Positions 15,512 through 25,399 of a stretch of 64,000 bases of DNA are shown one piece after another (the first letter of the stretch is position 1; each line of letters begins with the position of its first letter). The notes under the pieces are model-generated. The model did no database searches, was not told the origin of the DNA, and was given only the letters and a program-made list of their open reading frames with translations. The DNA is taken from positions 6,324,001-6,388,000 of the forward strand of contig NZ_CP041656.2 in the NCBI RefSeq assembly GCF_007290395.2, given 5' to 3'. The position numbers and the translations under genes were made by a program. This DNA comes from Bradyrhizobium cosmicum. Lineage in GTDB: Bacteria; Pseudomonadota; Alphaproteobacteria; Rhizobiales; Xanthobacteraceae.

Positions 15512-16138
15512 TCAGAAGTGATAGTTCACGCCTGCGCGCACAACGCTGGCGCTATAGCCGTTTGACACGCCCGTAATTCCGAACTGGCTGGTCGACAGGT
15601 CGATGTAGAGATATTCGAGCTTCACGCTCCAGTTCTGCGCAAGGCCGAGCTCTGCGCCGGCACCGATGGTCCAGCCGGCGCTGGTGTGCGACTCCGTCCA
15701 GCCGAACGTCTGCGCGCGCAGTTCGCCGAAGGCGAGGCCGGCGGTGCCGTAGAACAGCACGTTGCTGAAGGCATAGCCGGCGCGGCCGCGCAGGGTACCG
15801 AACCAGGGATTGGAGAACTTCCACGGCGCGAAAGTGTCGTCGGCGCCTGCGGCCTGGATGTCGCCCTCGACACCGAACACCCACGGACCGTTCTGGAAAT
15901 TGTAGCCGGCCTGCGCGCCACCGACGAAGCCGGAGGGCTTCACGGGACTGTTGCTCACCGAGCCCCACTCGTAGCCGAGATTGGCGCCGAGATAGGGGCC
16001 CGCCCAGCTATAGGCGTTGAGCGGCTGATTGACCGTGTAGGGCGCACGCTGCCCGTAACTGAGATCGGCGGCCTCTGCCGAAGCTGTCCAGCCGGCAGCA
16101 ACCAACGCGGCTGCGCCCACGACGAACCCCTTCATCAC
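15512..16138 (-). CDS. Outer-membrane beta-barrel protein, Omp25/31-like
   Basis: 208 aa. The signal peptide is MMKGFVVGAAALVAAGWTASAEA, then ADLSYG. The YSWAGPYLGANLGYEWG segment opens an eight-stranded porin-like barrel of the Rhizobiales Omp25/31 (OmpA-like transmembrane) family. Amphipathic strands repeat at ~10-residue intervals (PSGFVGGAQAGYNFQ, WVFGVEGDIQ, TLRGRAGYAF, WSVKLEYLYID). It ends VVRAGVNYHF, with the terminal Phe needed for BAM-dependent assembly. It is monocistronic with a strong terminator. The 250 bases upstream (16139-16390) hold an AT-rich promoter-like region and no gene. Confidence 0.9.
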   Translation of the reverse strand: MMKGFVVGAAALVAAGWTASAEAADLSYGQRAPYTVNQPLNAYSWAGPYLGANLGYEWGSVSNSPVKPSGFVGGAQAGYNFQNGPWVFGVEGDIQAAGADDTFAPWKFSNPWFGTLRGRAGYAFSNVLFYGTAGLAFGELRAQTFGWTESHTSAGWTIGAGAELGLAQNWSVKLEYLYIDLSTSQFGITGVSNGYSASVVRAGVNYHF

Positions 16139-16390
16139 ACACTCTCCAACGCAACTGCCGTCACCGGATGCTGCCTTGCGCCGCCGCGCCGGGCCAAAAA
16201 CGCATGGTTACGGAACCAAGAACTTTTCGCGTAAGATTTATCGAGAGTTTTAAGTTAAAGGGCTGTTAAGGCGGGTTACCGCGCTGTTAACAGACTTAAG
16301 GAAGCGTTACCGGGAACCGCGCCCGCCATCCCTGTGCGTGCCGCACCGCCGGAACTTCAAATCGGCATCCCCAGCGCTTAAATTCGCACC

Positions 16391-18454
16391 ATGGTTCACG
16401 ATTCCACCGACAATCCGGATGAGGCGCGCGCGCGCAAATCGCCGCGGGCCACTGCGACCGACACGCCGCCCGAGGGGCTGACGCCGCCGGATCTCGATCC
16501 TGCGGCCGCCGGCGGCGACGACGAGGACGAGGCGCGGCTGCCGGACATCCTGGAGGAGAGCGGCGCGGTCGGCGAGGAGCCGCTGGCGACGGGTCATGAG
16601 GCGATCGAGCGCGCGGTCCGGCTCGCCCCCACCTCGCCCGGCGTCTATCGCATGCTCAGTGCGAATGCCGACGTGCTGTATGTCGGCAAGGCCAAGAACG
16701 TCAAAAAGCGCCTGTCGAACTATGCGCGCCAAAGTGCGCCGCAGCCGGCGCGCATCCTGCGCATGATCGCCGCCACCGTAACCGTGGAAATCATCTCGAC
16801 CACGACCGAGACCGAAGCGCTGCTGCTCGAGGCCAACCTCATCAAGCAGCTCCGGCCGCGCTTCAACGTGCAACTGCGCGACGACAAGTCGTTTCCCTAT
16901 ATCCTGATCACCGGCGACCATTGGGCGCCGCAAATCCTCAAGCACCGCGGCGCCCAGTCGCGGCCCGGCCGCTATTTCGGCCCATTCGCTTCCGCCGGCG
17001 CCGTCAACCGCACCATCACGGCCCTGCAGCGCGCGTTCCTGATCCGCTCCTGCACCGACTCGTTCTTCGAGAGCCGCACCAGGCCCTGCCTGCTCTACCA
17101 GATCCGCCGCTGCGCCGGTCCCTGCACCCGCGAAATCGACTTCCCCGGCTACACGACGCTGGTGCGCGAGGCGACCGACTTCCTGTCCGGCAAGAGCCAG
17201 GCCGTCAAGCAGGAGCTCGCGGGCGAAATGGAAAAGGCCTCGGGCGAACTCGAATTCGAAAGCGCCGCGCTCTACCGAGATCGCCTCGCCGCGCTGTCGG
17301 CGATCCAGTCGCAACAGGGCATCAATCCGCGCACCGTGGAAGAAGCCGACGTGTTCGCCATCCACCAGGAAGGCGGCTTCTCCTGCGTCGAAGTGTTCTT
17401 CTTCCGCACCGGCCAGAACTGGGGCAACCGCGCCTATTTCCCGCGCGCAGAGAAGACCTACACGCCGGAGGAAGTGCTCGGGTCCTTCCTCGCACAGTTC
17501 TACGACGACAAGCCGCCGCCCAAGCACATCCTGCTCTCGCACGAGATCGAGGAGAGCGAGTTGCTGGCCAATGCGCTGTCGATCAAGGCTGGCCACAAAA
17601 TCGAGGTCACGACGCCCAAGCGCGGCGAGAAGAAGGAGCTGGTCACCCACGCGCTGACCAATGCGCGCGAGGCGCTGGGCCGCAAGCTCGCGGATACCGC
17701 GACGCAGAGCCGGCTGCTGGATGCCATGGCCGCGACACTGAGCCTGCCGCATTCGCCCAAGCGCATCGAGGTCTACGACAACAGCCACATCCAGGGCACC
17801 AACGCGGTCGGCGCGATGATCGTCGCCGGCCCGGACGGCTTCGTCAAAAATCAGTACCGCAAGTTCAACATCAAGTCGGAAGGGCTCACGCCCGGCGACG
17901 ATTACGGCATGATGAAGGAGGTGCTGGAGCGCCGCTTCAAGCGCCTGGTCAATCCGCCTGAAGAGGGCGCAGCCAAGACCAAGGAGGACGATTTCCCGCA
18001 ATGGCCCGACCTCGTCATCATCGACGGCGGCCGCGGCCAGCTCAATGCGGTCCGGGAGATCTTCACGAATCTCGGCCTGACCCAGGTGTCGCTGATGTCG
18101 GTCGCCAAGGGGCCGGACCGGGATGCCGGCCGCGAGACCCTGTTCATGCCGGAGCGCGAGGCGATCAAGCTGGAGCCGCGCGACCCCGTGCTGTATTTCA
18201 TCCAGCGGCTGCGGGACGAGGCCCACCGCTTCGTCATCGGTTCGCACCGCAAGCTGCGCAAGAAGGACATTCGCGAGGCCGGCTTGCAGGAGATTCCGGG
18301 CATCGGCCCGTCACGCAAACGTGCCTTGCTGCATCATTTCGGAACCCTGAAGGAGATCGAACGGGCCTCGATCGCCGATCTCGGCAAGGTTCCGGGGGTG
18401 AGCGCCGAGAGCGCGCGCAGGATTTTCGACTTTTTCCATCCCCAGCCGGGGTGA
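16391..18454 (+). CDS. uvrC: UvrABC system protein C
   Basis: 687 aa. The nuclease subunit of nucleotide excision repair. The first ~75 residues are an acidic, Pro-rich extension absent from E. coli UvrC (610 aa) but common in bradyrhizobia. The GIY-YIG domain follows ([20 protein letters not shown], about 80-160). A UVR-like region, the RNase H-like endonuclease domain ([20 protein letters not shown] with the catalytic Asp) and C-terminal helix-hairpin-helix motifs ([31 protein letters not shown]) complete it. It lies upstream of pgsA on the same strand. Confidence 0.96.
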   Translation: MVHDSTDNPDEARARKSPRATATDTPPEGLTPPDLDPAAAGGDDEDEARLPDILEESGAVGEEPLATGHEAIERAVRLAPTSPGVYRMLSANADVLYVGKAKNVKKRLSNYARQSAPQPARILRMIAATVTVEIISTTTETEALLLEANLIKQLRPRFNVQLRDDKSFPYILITGDHWAPQILKHRGAQSRPGRYFGPFASAGAVNRTITALQRAFLIRSCTDSFFESRTRPCLLYQIRRCAGPCTREIDFPGYTTLVREATDFLSGKSQAVKQELAGEMEKASGELEFESAALYRDRLAALSAIQSQQGINPRTVEEADVFAIHQEGGFSCVEVFFFRTGQNWGNRAYFPRAEKTYTPEEVLGSFLAQFYDDKPPPKHILLSHEIEESELLANALSIKAGHKIEVTTPKRGEKKELVTHALTNAREALGRKLADTATQSRLLDAMAATLSLPHSPKRIEVYDNSHIQGTNAVGAMIVAGPDGFVKNQYRKFNIKSEGLTPGDDYGMMKEVLERRFKRLVNPPEEGAAKTKEDDFPQWPDLVIIDGGRGQLNAVREIFTNLGLTQVSLMSVAKGPDRDAGRETLFMPEREAIKLEPRDPVLYFIQRLRDEAHRFVIGSHRKLRKKDIREAGLQEIPGIGPSRKRALLHHFGTLKEIERASIADLGKVPGVSAESARRIFDFFHPQPG

Positions 18455-18550
18455 ACTCAAGGGAGCCGCGGTCATATGGTCGTCGCATCCCGCACCCCAT
18501 TTGGGATCGGGACGGTTGACCTTCAGGCACCAGCGGTATTGGTAGGACGG

Positions 18551-19168
18551 ATGAACATCGCCACGACACGAGGGACGAACAGCCGCGCGATGTCCCTCCC
18601 GAATATCCTGACCTATGGCCGGATCGCCGCGATCCCGGTCGTGGTCGGGTGCATCTACGCGCAATCGATTCTGGATCAGCCGCTGTGGCTGCGCTGGGTG
18701 GCGGTCGCCATCTTCATCGCCGCAGCAGTGACCGATTACCTCGACGGCTATTACGCCCGGATATGGAATCAGCAATCGGCGTTCGGCCGGATGCTCGATC
18801 CAATCGCCGACAAGCTGCTGGTCGCCTCCTGCCTGCTGATGCTGGCCGCCGACGGCATCATCCATGGCTGGTCGCTGTGGGCCGCGATCGTGATCCTGTG
18901 CCGCGAGATCCTGGTCTCGGGCCTGCGCGAATACCTCGCCGCGCTGCGCGTCAGCGTTCCCGTGACCAAGCTTGCCAAGTGGAAGACGACGGTCCAGCTC
19001 GTCGCCATCGGCTTCCTGATCGCCGGCCCGGCCGGCGACGAGGTGGTGCCGATCGTCTCGATGATCGGACTGGTGCTGCTATGGGCCTCGGCGATCCTCA
19101 CCATGTACACCGGCTACGATTATTTCAGCTCCGGCATCCATCACCTCATCAAGGAGGATGAGGCATGA
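18551..19168 (+). CDS. pgsA: CDP-diacylglycerol--glycerol-3-phosphate 3-phosphatidyltransferase
   Basis: 205 aa from the ATG at 18551 (MNIATTRGTN). A start at 18590 (MSLPNILTYG) is also possible; the longer frame to 18476 was rejected. It makes phosphatidylglycerol phosphate in the inner membrane. The CDP-alcohol phosphotransferase motif D-G-x2-A-R-x8-G-x3-D-x3-D is seen in DYLDGYYARIWNQQSAFGRMLDPIADK. About five membrane segments follow. The gene overlaps moaD by four bases (ATGA), so it is cotranscribed with the moaDE-prmB group. Confidence 0.94.
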   Translation: MNIATTRGTNSRAMSLPNILTYGRIAAIPVVVGCIYAQSILDQPLWLRWVAVAIFIAAAVTDYLDGYYARIWNQQSAFGRMLDPIADKLLVASCLLMLAADGIIHGWSLWAAIVILCREILVSGLREYLAALRVSVPVTKLAKWKTTVQLVAIGFLIAGPAGDEVVPIVSMIGLVLLWASAILTMYTGYDYFSSGIHHLIKEDEA

Positions 19169-19416
19169 AGGTGAAGTACTTCGCCTGGGTGCGCGAGCGC
19201 GTCGGCAAGGCCGAGGAGACGATCGAGCCGCCGGCGACCGTGCGCACCGTCGAGGAGCTGATCACCTGGCTGTCCGGCCGGAGCGAGGCTTATGCCTATG
19301 CCTTCGAGAAGCCGAAGGTGATCCGCACCGCGATCGACCACGCCCACGTCAAGTCCGACGCCGCCATCGCCGGCGCCCGCGAGATCGCGTTCTTCCCGCC
19401 GATGACCGGCGGCTAA
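19165..19416 (+). CDS. moaD: Molybdopterin synthase sulfur carrier subunit MoaD
   Basis: 83 aa. A ubiquitin-like sulfur carrier whose C-terminal Gly-Gly (PMTGG) is adenylated and thiocarboxylated, then donates sulfur to precursor Z in the MoaD-MoaE complex. KVKYFAWVRERVGKAEETI is the usual beta-grasp start. It is translated through a four-base overlap with pgsA, and moaE begins four bases after its stop. Linkage to pgsA is a repeated alphaproteobacterial arrangement. Confidence 0.94.
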   Translation: MKVKYFAWVRERVGKAEETIEPPATVRTVEELITWLSGRSEAYAYAFEKPKVIRTAIDHAHVKSDAAIAGAREIAFFPPMTGG

Positions 19417-19419
19417 TCC

Positions 19420-19902
19420 ATGACATCCGCTGCCACCACCTGCCCCGTCACCATCCGCATCCAGGAGGACGATTTCGATATCGCGCGCGAGATCGCGGTC
19501 CTGACCAAAAGCCGTACCGACATCGGTGCCGTCGTCAGCTTCTCCGGCATCTGCCGCGGCGACGAGGACAGCGCGAAGATCGCGTCACTGACGCTCGAAC
19601 ATTACCCCGGCATGGCGGAGGAAGAGATCAAGCGCCACGCCGACGAGGCGACCTCGCGCTGGCCGCTCAACGGCGTCACGGTAATCCATCGCGTGGGACG
19701 GTTCATGCCCGGCCAGAACATCGTGCTGGTGCTCACCGCCTCGCAGCACCGCCAGGCAGCCTTTCAGGCCGCCGAGTTCCTGATGGACTATCTCAAGACC
19801 AACGCGCCGTTCTGGAAAAAGGAAGAGAGCGCCACCGGCACCGGCTGGGTCGAGGCCCACGCCCGTGACGACGAGGCCGCCGCACGCTGGACCCGATCCT
19901 GA
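19420..19902 (+). CDS. moaE: Molybdopterin synthase catalytic subunit MoaE
   Basis: 160 aa. Together with MoaD it converts cyclic pyranopterin monophosphate to molybdopterin. Landmarks are GAVVSFSGICRG (about 32-43), LEHYPGMAEEEIKRHADEA (about 57-75), VIHRVGRFMPGQNIVLV with the conserved His-Arg-x-Gly, and the lysine-bearing LMDYLKTNAPFWKKE near the end. It follows moaD by three bases, and its stop overlaps the prmB start by one base (TGATG). Confidence 0.95.
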   Translation: MTSAATTCPVTIRIQEDDFDIAREIAVLTKSRTDIGAVVSFSGICRGDEDSAKIASLTLEHYPGMAEEEIKRHADEATSRWPLNGVTVIHRVGRFMPGQNIVLVLTASQHRQAAFQAAEFLMDYLKTNAPFWKKEESATGTGWVEAHARDDEAAARWTRS

Positions 19903-20861
19903 TGGCAAGAGCATCCAAGAAGACCGTGCGCGGCCGCGCCGCCCCGAAACTCGCGAAGGTCGGCCGCGGCGAGCTGCTCACGCTGATCGATTTTGTCCGC
20001 TATGCAGTGAGCCGCTTCACCGAGGCCAAGCTCGCCTTTGCGCACGGCACGACGGATCCGGTCGCCGAAGCCGTCTTCCTGGTCAGCGAGGCCCTGCACC
20101 TGCACCCCGACCAGTTCGAGATCTTTGCCCATGCCTGCGTCACGACAGCGGAGGGCAAGATCCTTCTCGACCTCATCCATAAGCGCGTGACCACGCGCAA
20201 ACCGGCCGCCTATCTCGTGAACAAGATCTACATGCGCGGCCTGCCCTTCTATGTCGACGAGCGCGTCATCGTTCCGCGCTCCTTCATCGGCGAGCTGCTG
20301 GAGTCGCATTTCGGCGGCGACGGCGAAGTGGGGTCCCTGATCGACGACCCCACGGCCGTCGAGCGCGTGCTCGACCTCTGCACCGGCTCAGGGTGCCTGG
20401 CGATCCTCGCTGCGCATCATTTCCCGAACGCGACGATTGATGCCGTCGATATCTCGAAGGGCGCACTCGAAGTCGCCGCGCGCAATGTCAGCGAACACGG
20501 GCTCGACGAGCGGATCACGCTCCACCGCGGCGATCTGTTCGCCCCGCTCGGCGACAACAAATACGATCTGATCATCACCAACCCGCCTTATGTCGATGCC
20601 GAGGGCATGGCGGCATTGCCGCCGGAATGCCGGGCCGAGCCGAAGCTCGCCTTCGACGGCGGCGCCGACGGTCTCGACGTGGTGCGCCGCATCGTGCACG
20701 ACGCGCCCGATCATCTCACGCCGGATGGCGGGCTGCTCTGCGAGATCGGCCGCGGCCGCGAATTGGTCGACGAGGCGTTTCCGGAACTGCCGCTGCTCTG
20801 GCTCGACACCGAGGAGTCAGAGGGCGAGGTGTTCTGGATCGCGGCCGCCGATCTCGGCTGA
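19902..20861 (+). CDS. prmB: 50S ribosomal protein L3 N(5)-glutamine methyltransferase PrmB
   Basis: 319 aa. Methylates the side-chain amide of a Gln in ribosomal protein L3, using SAM. The basic N-terminus leads to an N-terminal helical domain (about 20-110). The catalytic part has VLDLCTGSGCLAI (SAM motif I), and IITNPPYVDAEGM holds the NPPY that positions the Gln amide. The following ECRAEPKLAFDGGADGLDVVRRI is the PrmB/PrmC signature, and IVPRSFIGEL separates it as PrmB rather than PrmC. It is the last gene of the pgsA-moaDE operon. Confidence 0.9.
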   Translation: MARASKKTVRGRAAPKLAKVGRGELLTLIDFVRYAVSRFTEAKLAFAHGTTDPVAEAVFLVSEALHLHPDQFEIFAHACVTTAEGKILLDLIHKRVTTRKPAAYLVNKIYMRGLPFYVDERVIVPRSFIGELLESHFGGDGEVGSLIDDPTAVERVLDLCTGSGCLAILAAHHFPNATIDAVDISKGALEVAARNVSEHGLDERITLHRGDLFAPLGDNKYDLIITNPPYVDAEGMAALPPECRAEPKLAFDGGADGLDVVRRIVHDAPDHLTPDGGLLCEIGRGRELVDEAFPELPLLWLDTEESEGEVFWIAAADLG

Positions 20862-20951
20862 TCCGTCACGACAATCGAGCTCCGGCGGAACAAGTCAAAT
20901 TCCGCCACGTTCATCCCCCGGACGAAGTTCTCGCTTTCGGAGGATATCCGC

Positions 20952-21551
20952 ATGCTCGCGCCATCGGGCGAATTGCTGCGCGCCGGCATGGCGCTGAAAC
21001 TCAACCATCTCAAGCGGGCCACGCAATCCTATCTGCGTGACCGCACCAATCAAGCCACCGGACACGTGACCACCTATGCGGTCGCGGCGGGGTTGTTTGC
21101 CGCGGCCGGGCTGTTCGTGATTGCGACCTTCTTTGTCGGCCTGATCGCCCTGTACCGTTGGGTCGCCATCGCCTACGGGCAATTTTGGGGTTTTGGCGCC
21201 GTTGCTTCCGTCTTGCTGGTGCTGGCAGGTGCCTGTGCCGGCGTGGCGGTGGCGCAGATGAATCGCAAGACCAGGCCCATCGTCCCCCTCGCCAGTCGTC
21301 TGCGCGTGGCGATCGCCACGCCGCGGATCCCCCGTGGAACTGTCCAGCAGGCGGTCAAGGAGGTCGCGACCGCGATTCCCCTGGTGCCGCTCGGGCCAGA
21401 CGAAGAACCGGGCGCAGGACGTCATGACGGCCGAACGAAGCCGGCTCGCAACAGCCGGCCACTGCAGCTTGGCCTGATGGTCGCCGCCGCCGGATTGCTG
21501 GGCGTGACCGTGGTGCGGCGGAAGTACCGTCACCACCGCCTGGACATATGA
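20952..21551 (+). CDS. Membrane protein of unknown function, holin-III-like
   Basis: 199 aa with two adjacent membrane segments (about 43-70, TYAVAAGLFAAAGLFVIATFFVGLI, and about 80-102) and a third near the C-terminus (about 170-185). The helical hairpin after an amphipathic N-terminal stretch resembles the putative actinobacterial holin superfamily III (DUF1469), an assignment I hold loosely. It overlaps the YihY gene by four bases, so the two are probably made together at the inner membrane. GGAGGATATCCGC is a good ribosome site. Confidence 0.55.
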   Translation: MLAPSGELLRAGMALKLNHLKRATQSYLRDRTNQATGHVTTYAVAAGLFAAAGLFVIATFFVGLIALYRWVAIAYGQFWGFGAVASVLLVLAGACAGVAVAQMNRKTRPIVPLASRLRVAIATPRIPRGTVQQAVKEVATAIPLVPLGPDEEPGAGRHDGRTKPARNSRPLQLGLMVAAAGLLGVTVVRRKYRHHRLDI

Positions 21552-22675
21552 TGTCCACGCCGCGATCAGGACAGTTCGACAGTTGGCTCCTGGTCGCCGC
21601 CACGACCGTGTTCGTGCTGACCGCGGAACGGTATCTCAAGGGCTTCGCTCCGCCGAAGCCGGCCGAGACCCGCCGCAACCTTGAAACCAGTTCCCCCGAA
21701 ACGAATCCAGCGTATGCGGCTGCGCAGCCCGGCCGTGGCCGACGTTCGAACAACCCGTTCACGATCCCCTGGGCCGGCTGGAAGGACATCCTCTGGCGGA
21801 CTTATCCCCGGATCGACGATGATCGCCTGCTCGCCACGGCGGCCGGTGTCGTCTTCTTCGGCCTGCTCGCGATCTTTCCGGCCGTCACCGCGCTGGTCTC
21901 GTTCTACGGCCTGTTTGCCGATCCCGTGACCATCGGCGACAATCTCCAGACCCTCGCGGTGATGCTGCCGGAAGGCACCTATCAGATCATCGGCGACCAG
22001 GTCACCCGCGTCGTCTCCAGCGGCAACGCCGAGCTGGGCACGACCTTCCTGTTCGGCCTCGTGCTCGCAATCTGGAGCGCCAATGCCGGCGTCAAGGCCA
22101 TCATCGACGCCCTCAATGTTGCCTATGAGGAGCGCGAGAAGCGCAGCTTCATCCGGCTCAACATGGTGTCGCTGGCGTTTACCGTCGGCGGCATCATGGC
22201 ACTCCTGCTGATGGTCGGCGCCGTCGTCGCCTTCCCGCTCGCGCTTGATCACCTCCGGCTCGCGCCCGAAAGCAAGCTGATCATCGCGATTGCGCGCTGG
22301 CCCCTCCTGCTGGTGTTCCTGCTTGCTGCGCTGGCGCTGCTGTATCGGTTCGCGCCAAGCCGGGACGCACCGCGCTGGCAGTGGCTGAGTGTGGGCGCAT
22401 TGACCGCTGCCGTGCTCTGGATCGCCGGCTCGGCGCTGCTGTCCTGGTATCTGTCGGCCTTCGCCAACTACAACGCGACCTACGGCTCGCTCGGCGCTGC
22501 GATCGGCCTGATGATGTGGATGTGGATGTCCGTCATCGTCATCATGTTCGGGGCCGAATTGAACTCGGAGATCGAGCGGCAGACCCTGCACGACACGACC
22601 ACCGGGCAGCCGAAGCCGCTCGGCAGCCGTGAGGCCGTCTCCGCCGACACGGTCGGCGCCGCCGCGCCGTCCTGA
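21548..22675 (+). CDS. YihY/virulence factor BrkB family membrane protein
   Basis: 375 aa. After a first segment (about 10-27) and a polar stretch comes the YihY domain (about 85-340) with six membrane helices. DDRLLATAAGVVFFGLLAIFPAVTALVSFYGLF and the YGSLGAAIGLMMWMWMSVIVIMFGAELNSEIER block near the end are family signatures. The role of the family (once called RNase BN by mistake) is unknown. The ATG at 21548 overlaps the preceding stop (ATGA); a second ATG at 21551 is possible. Confidence 0.88.
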   Translation: MMSTPRSGQFDSWLLVAATTVFVLTAERYLKGFAPPKPAETRRNLETSSPETNPAYAAAQPGRGRRSNNPFTIPWAGWKDILWRTYPRIDDDRLLATAAGVVFFGLLAIFPAVTALVSFYGLFADPVTIGDNLQTLAVMLPEGTYQIIGDQVTRVVSSGNAELGTTFLFGLVLAIWSANAGVKAIIDALNVAYEEREKRSFIRLNMVSLAFTVGGIMALLLMVGAVVAFPLALDHLRLAPESKLIIAIARWPLLLVFLLAALALLYRFAPSRDAPRWQWLSVGALTAAVLWIAGSALLSWYLSAFANYNATYGSLGAAIGLMMWMWMSVIVIMFGAELNSEIERQTLHDTTTGQPKPLGSREAVSADTVGAAAPS

Positions 22676-22717
22676 TGGCGATGGTCAGGCCGAAGCCGGC
22701 CTGACCGAACCCAGCCC

Positions 22718-23557
22718 TCAGCGCCTGGTTATGACGGCTTCCAGATATTCGCTGTGCACGACCACCGTGCCGTCGTCGGCATGGTTGAACTCGCCCAGCA
22801 AAGTCATGAGATCGCGCCGCAGCGCCGCCTGGCCGGTCTCGTCGAGCGCGGCGAAGGCCTTCAGCATCGGTCCGTAGTACGATTTGAAGACATCGAGCCA
22901 GTGCTCCGGCGAGCGATAGCGGAACACGAACATGCGCGGTTCGGCTGATATCTCCGAGGCCTTGGTGATGAACATCTCCTCGAGCCGTGCCTGCGTGCCC
23001 CACAAGGCCGGCGATTTCACACCCGCCGGTGGCGCCACATGCTTGCCGATGGTCTTGAAGAGCTGGCCGATGAACCCCTGCGGCGTCCAGTTGGCGAGGC
23101 CGATCTTGCCGCCGGATTTGCAGACCCGCGCGAGCTCGGAGGCCGCCTTGTCCTGATCCGGCGTGAACATCACGCCGAAGGTCGAGACGACGACGTCGTA
23201 GCTCGAATCCGCAAAGGGAAGCGCCTCGGCATCAGCCTCGCGAAATTCGACCGTCAGATGATCCGCTGCCGCGCGCTCCTGACCGCGCTTGAGCAGCGCG
23301 GGCACATAGTCGGTCGATGTGACGTCACACCAGCGCCGCGCCGCCGCCAGCGTCGCATTGCCGTTGCCGGCGGCGACGTCCAGCACCTTGCTGCCGGCGC
23401 GCAAGTCGAGTGCCTCACAGAGCTGCTCGCCGACGATCTGCAAGGTGGTGCCTACGACGGCGTAGTCGCCGGACGACCAGGCGCCTTGCTGGCGCTGCTT
23501 GACGGCGGCGAGATCGGGTTGGGCGGGAGCCGGCTTGAGCGCTGCGGATGTCGACAT
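22718..23557 (-). CDS. Class I SAM-dependent methyltransferase
   Basis: 279 aa. SAM motif I is VLDVAAGNGNATLAAARR (about 59-76). Motif II-like FREADAEALPF and DVVVSTFGVMF fit the UbiE/Methyltransf_11 group. A C-terminal region (EHWLDVFKSYYGPMLKAF) is shared with small-molecule methyltransferases of unknown substrate. It is convergent with the YihY gene and divergent from the CadC-like regulator gene. No substrate can be given. Confidence 0.85.
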   Translation of the reverse strand: MSTSAALKPAPAQPDLAAVKQRQQGAWSSGDYAVVGTTLQIVGEQLCEALDLRAGSKVLDVAAGNGNATLAAARRWCDVTSTDYVPALLKRGQERAAADHLTVEFREADAEALPFADSSYDVVVSTFGVMFTPDQDKAASELARVCKSGGKIGLANWTPQGFIGQLFKTIGKHVAPPAGVKSPALWGTQARLEEMFITKASEISAEPRMFVFRYRSPEHWLDVFKSYYGPMLKAFAALDETGQAALRRDLMTLLGEFNHADDGTVVVHSEYLEAVITRR

Positions 23558-23677
23558 GGCAATTCTCCTGGGGTTGAAAACGCCGGGACGATAGGGCGCA
23601 TGCGGCTCGCTGGCCTTGAGAGCGGCGTTATTTTACGCTGAGACTGCCTTGATTTCCCCGCGGGAGCCGAGGGCAGC

Positions 23678-25240
23678 GTGACATTCCATTTCGAGGACTT
23701 CGTACTCGATCCCGAACGCCGCGAATTGCGGCAGATGGAGACGCATGTCGCGCTGGAGCCCCAGGTGTTCGACCTGCTGCTCTATCTGGTCCGCAACCGC
23801 GAGCGCGTCGTGACGCGGGACAATCTGCTCGACGCGATCTGGAACGGCCGTGTCGTCTCGGAATCGACGCTGACCAGCCGGATCAACGCGGCACGCCGTG
23901 CCGTCAACGACAATGGCGAGGAGCAACGGCTGATCCGCACCATCGCGCGCAAGGGCATGCGCTTCGTCGGCGAAGTCACGGAGATTCCCGCGGCGATCAC
24001 GCCCGCAGCGCCAGGCAAGGCGTCCAGCGCGCCGCCAACGGGATTGCCGCTGCCGGATCGTCCGGCCATCGCGGTGCTGCCGTTCACCAACATGAGCGGC
24101 GAGGCCGAGCAGGACTATTTCTCCGACGGCATCAGCGAGGACATCATCACCGCGCTGTCGAAGCTGCGCTGGTTCTTCGTGATCGCGCGCAACTCGTCCT
24201 TCATCTACAAGGGCCGCACGGTCCATCTGCGGCAGGTCGCTGAGGAACTCGGCGTGCGCTACGTCGTCGAGGGCAGCGTCCGCAAGGACGGCGACCGCGT
24301 CCGCATCACCGCCCAGCTCAACGACGTTGCCACCGGCAGCCATCTGTGGGCCGAGCGGTACGACCGCGAACTTGCCGATGTCTTCGCGGTGCAGGACGAG
24401 ATCACGGAGGCGATCGTCGCCGCGATCGAGCCGCAGCTCTACGCCGCGGAAAACTTCCGCGCCCAGCGCAAGCCGCCGGACAGCATGGACGCCTGGGATC
24501 TCGTGATGCGCGCGCTATCACATTACTGGCGCGTGACGCGGCAGGATCATGTCGTGGCGCAGGCGCTGCTCGAAAAGGCCATCGCCCTCGACCCGAACTA
24601 CGGCAAGGCGCTCGGCCTGCTCGGCACCAGCTACATGTTCACGGCGCATATGGGCTGGATGGAGATGGCCAGCGCAATAGCCGCCGCCGAGCGCGCCGCG
24701 CGTGCGGCGACCCGGGCCGACGACGAGGATGCCTGGGCGCACAACGCGCTTGGCCATGTCCACCTGTTCGCGCGGCGCTTTGAAGACTCGCTCGCCGAAT
24801 TCGAGACTGCGCTGCGGCTCAATCCGAACTTCGCGCTGGCGCAAGGCTATTACGGCCTGACGCTGGGCTATTGCGGCCGCTGGCAGGATGCCGACGAGGC
24901 CGCGCGCAGGGCGATCCGCCTCAGCCCGCGCGATCCCTATGCCCCGGTGTATTTCGGCATCGCCGCCTATGCCCGCTTCCTCGGCGGCGACGACGCAGAG
25001 GCAATCCGGCTGGCCCAGGAGGCCTTGCGCCAACGCAGCGATTTCGTCGGCGCGCATCGGGTGCTGACCGCAGCCGCCGGCATGGCCGGGCAAACCGAGA
25101 TCGCTCACGCGGCCCTGAAGGAGCTCCGCCGCGCCCAGCCGAACGTGTCGCTCGCCTGGATCGCCGAGTTCATACCGGTCAAACTCGCCCCCGACCGCGA
25201 GCGCTATCTCGAGGGCTTTCGCCGGGCAGGCCTGACATAA
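23678..25240 (+). CDS. Winged-helix (CadC-like) / TolB-like / TPR regulator
   Basis: 520 aa, GTG start. An OmpR-type winged helix (residues 1-105; FHFEDFVLDPERRELRQ, LEPQVFDLLLYLVRNRERVVTRDNLLDAIW, ESTLTSRINAARRAVND) has no receiver domain. A TolB/adenylate-cyclase-associated N-terminal-like domain follows at about 125-250 (PAIAVLPFTNMSGEAEQDYFSDGISEDIITALSK). TPR helices fill 270-510 (FALAQGYYGLTLGYCGRWQDADEAARRAIR). Unlike CadC, no membrane segment is seen between the DNA-binding and sensor parts, so it is probably cytoplasmic. Large paralogous groups exist in bradyrhizobia. The target is unknown. Confidence 0.85.
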   Translation: MTFHFEDFVLDPERRELRQMETHVALEPQVFDLLLYLVRNRERVVTRDNLLDAIWNGRVVSESTLTSRINAARRAVNDNGEEQRLIRTIARKGMRFVGEVTEIPAAITPAAPGKASSAPPTGLPLPDRPAIAVLPFTNMSGEAEQDYFSDGISEDIITALSKLRWFFVIARNSSFIYKGRTVHLRQVAEELGVRYVVEGSVRKDGDRVRITAQLNDVATGSHLWAERYDRELADVFAVQDEITEAIVAAIEPQLYAAENFRAQRKPPDSMDAWDLVMRALSHYWRVTRQDHVVAQALLEKAIALDPNYGKALGLLGTSYMFTAHMGWMEMASAIAAAERAARAATRADDEDAWAHNALGHVHLFARRFEDSLAEFETALRLNPNFALAQGYYGLTLGYCGRWQDADEAARRAIRLSPRDPYAPVYFGIAAYARFLGGDDAEAIRLAQEALRQRSDFVGAHRVLTAAAGMAGQTEIAHAALKELRRAQPNVSLAWIAEFIPVKLAPDRERYLEGFRRAGLT

Positions 25241-25399
25241 GCTTTGCTGACATAAGCCTTACAGAGGCAGCTATCCCCTCGAATCAACAATGATGTTAGG
25301 GTCATGCCGCTTGGGGGAGCATGAGGCGTAACGGGTTCGCACAGCAGCCCGTGTTTTCCCGGGGTGAGGCAGTCAGCTCTTTGAGGCGTAACGCGCGGC

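Noticed and set aside
16307..18247. 646-residue open frame antisense to uvrC
   Set aside because: A coding shadow of high-G+C uvrC; no domain pattern, while uvrC has all its motifs.
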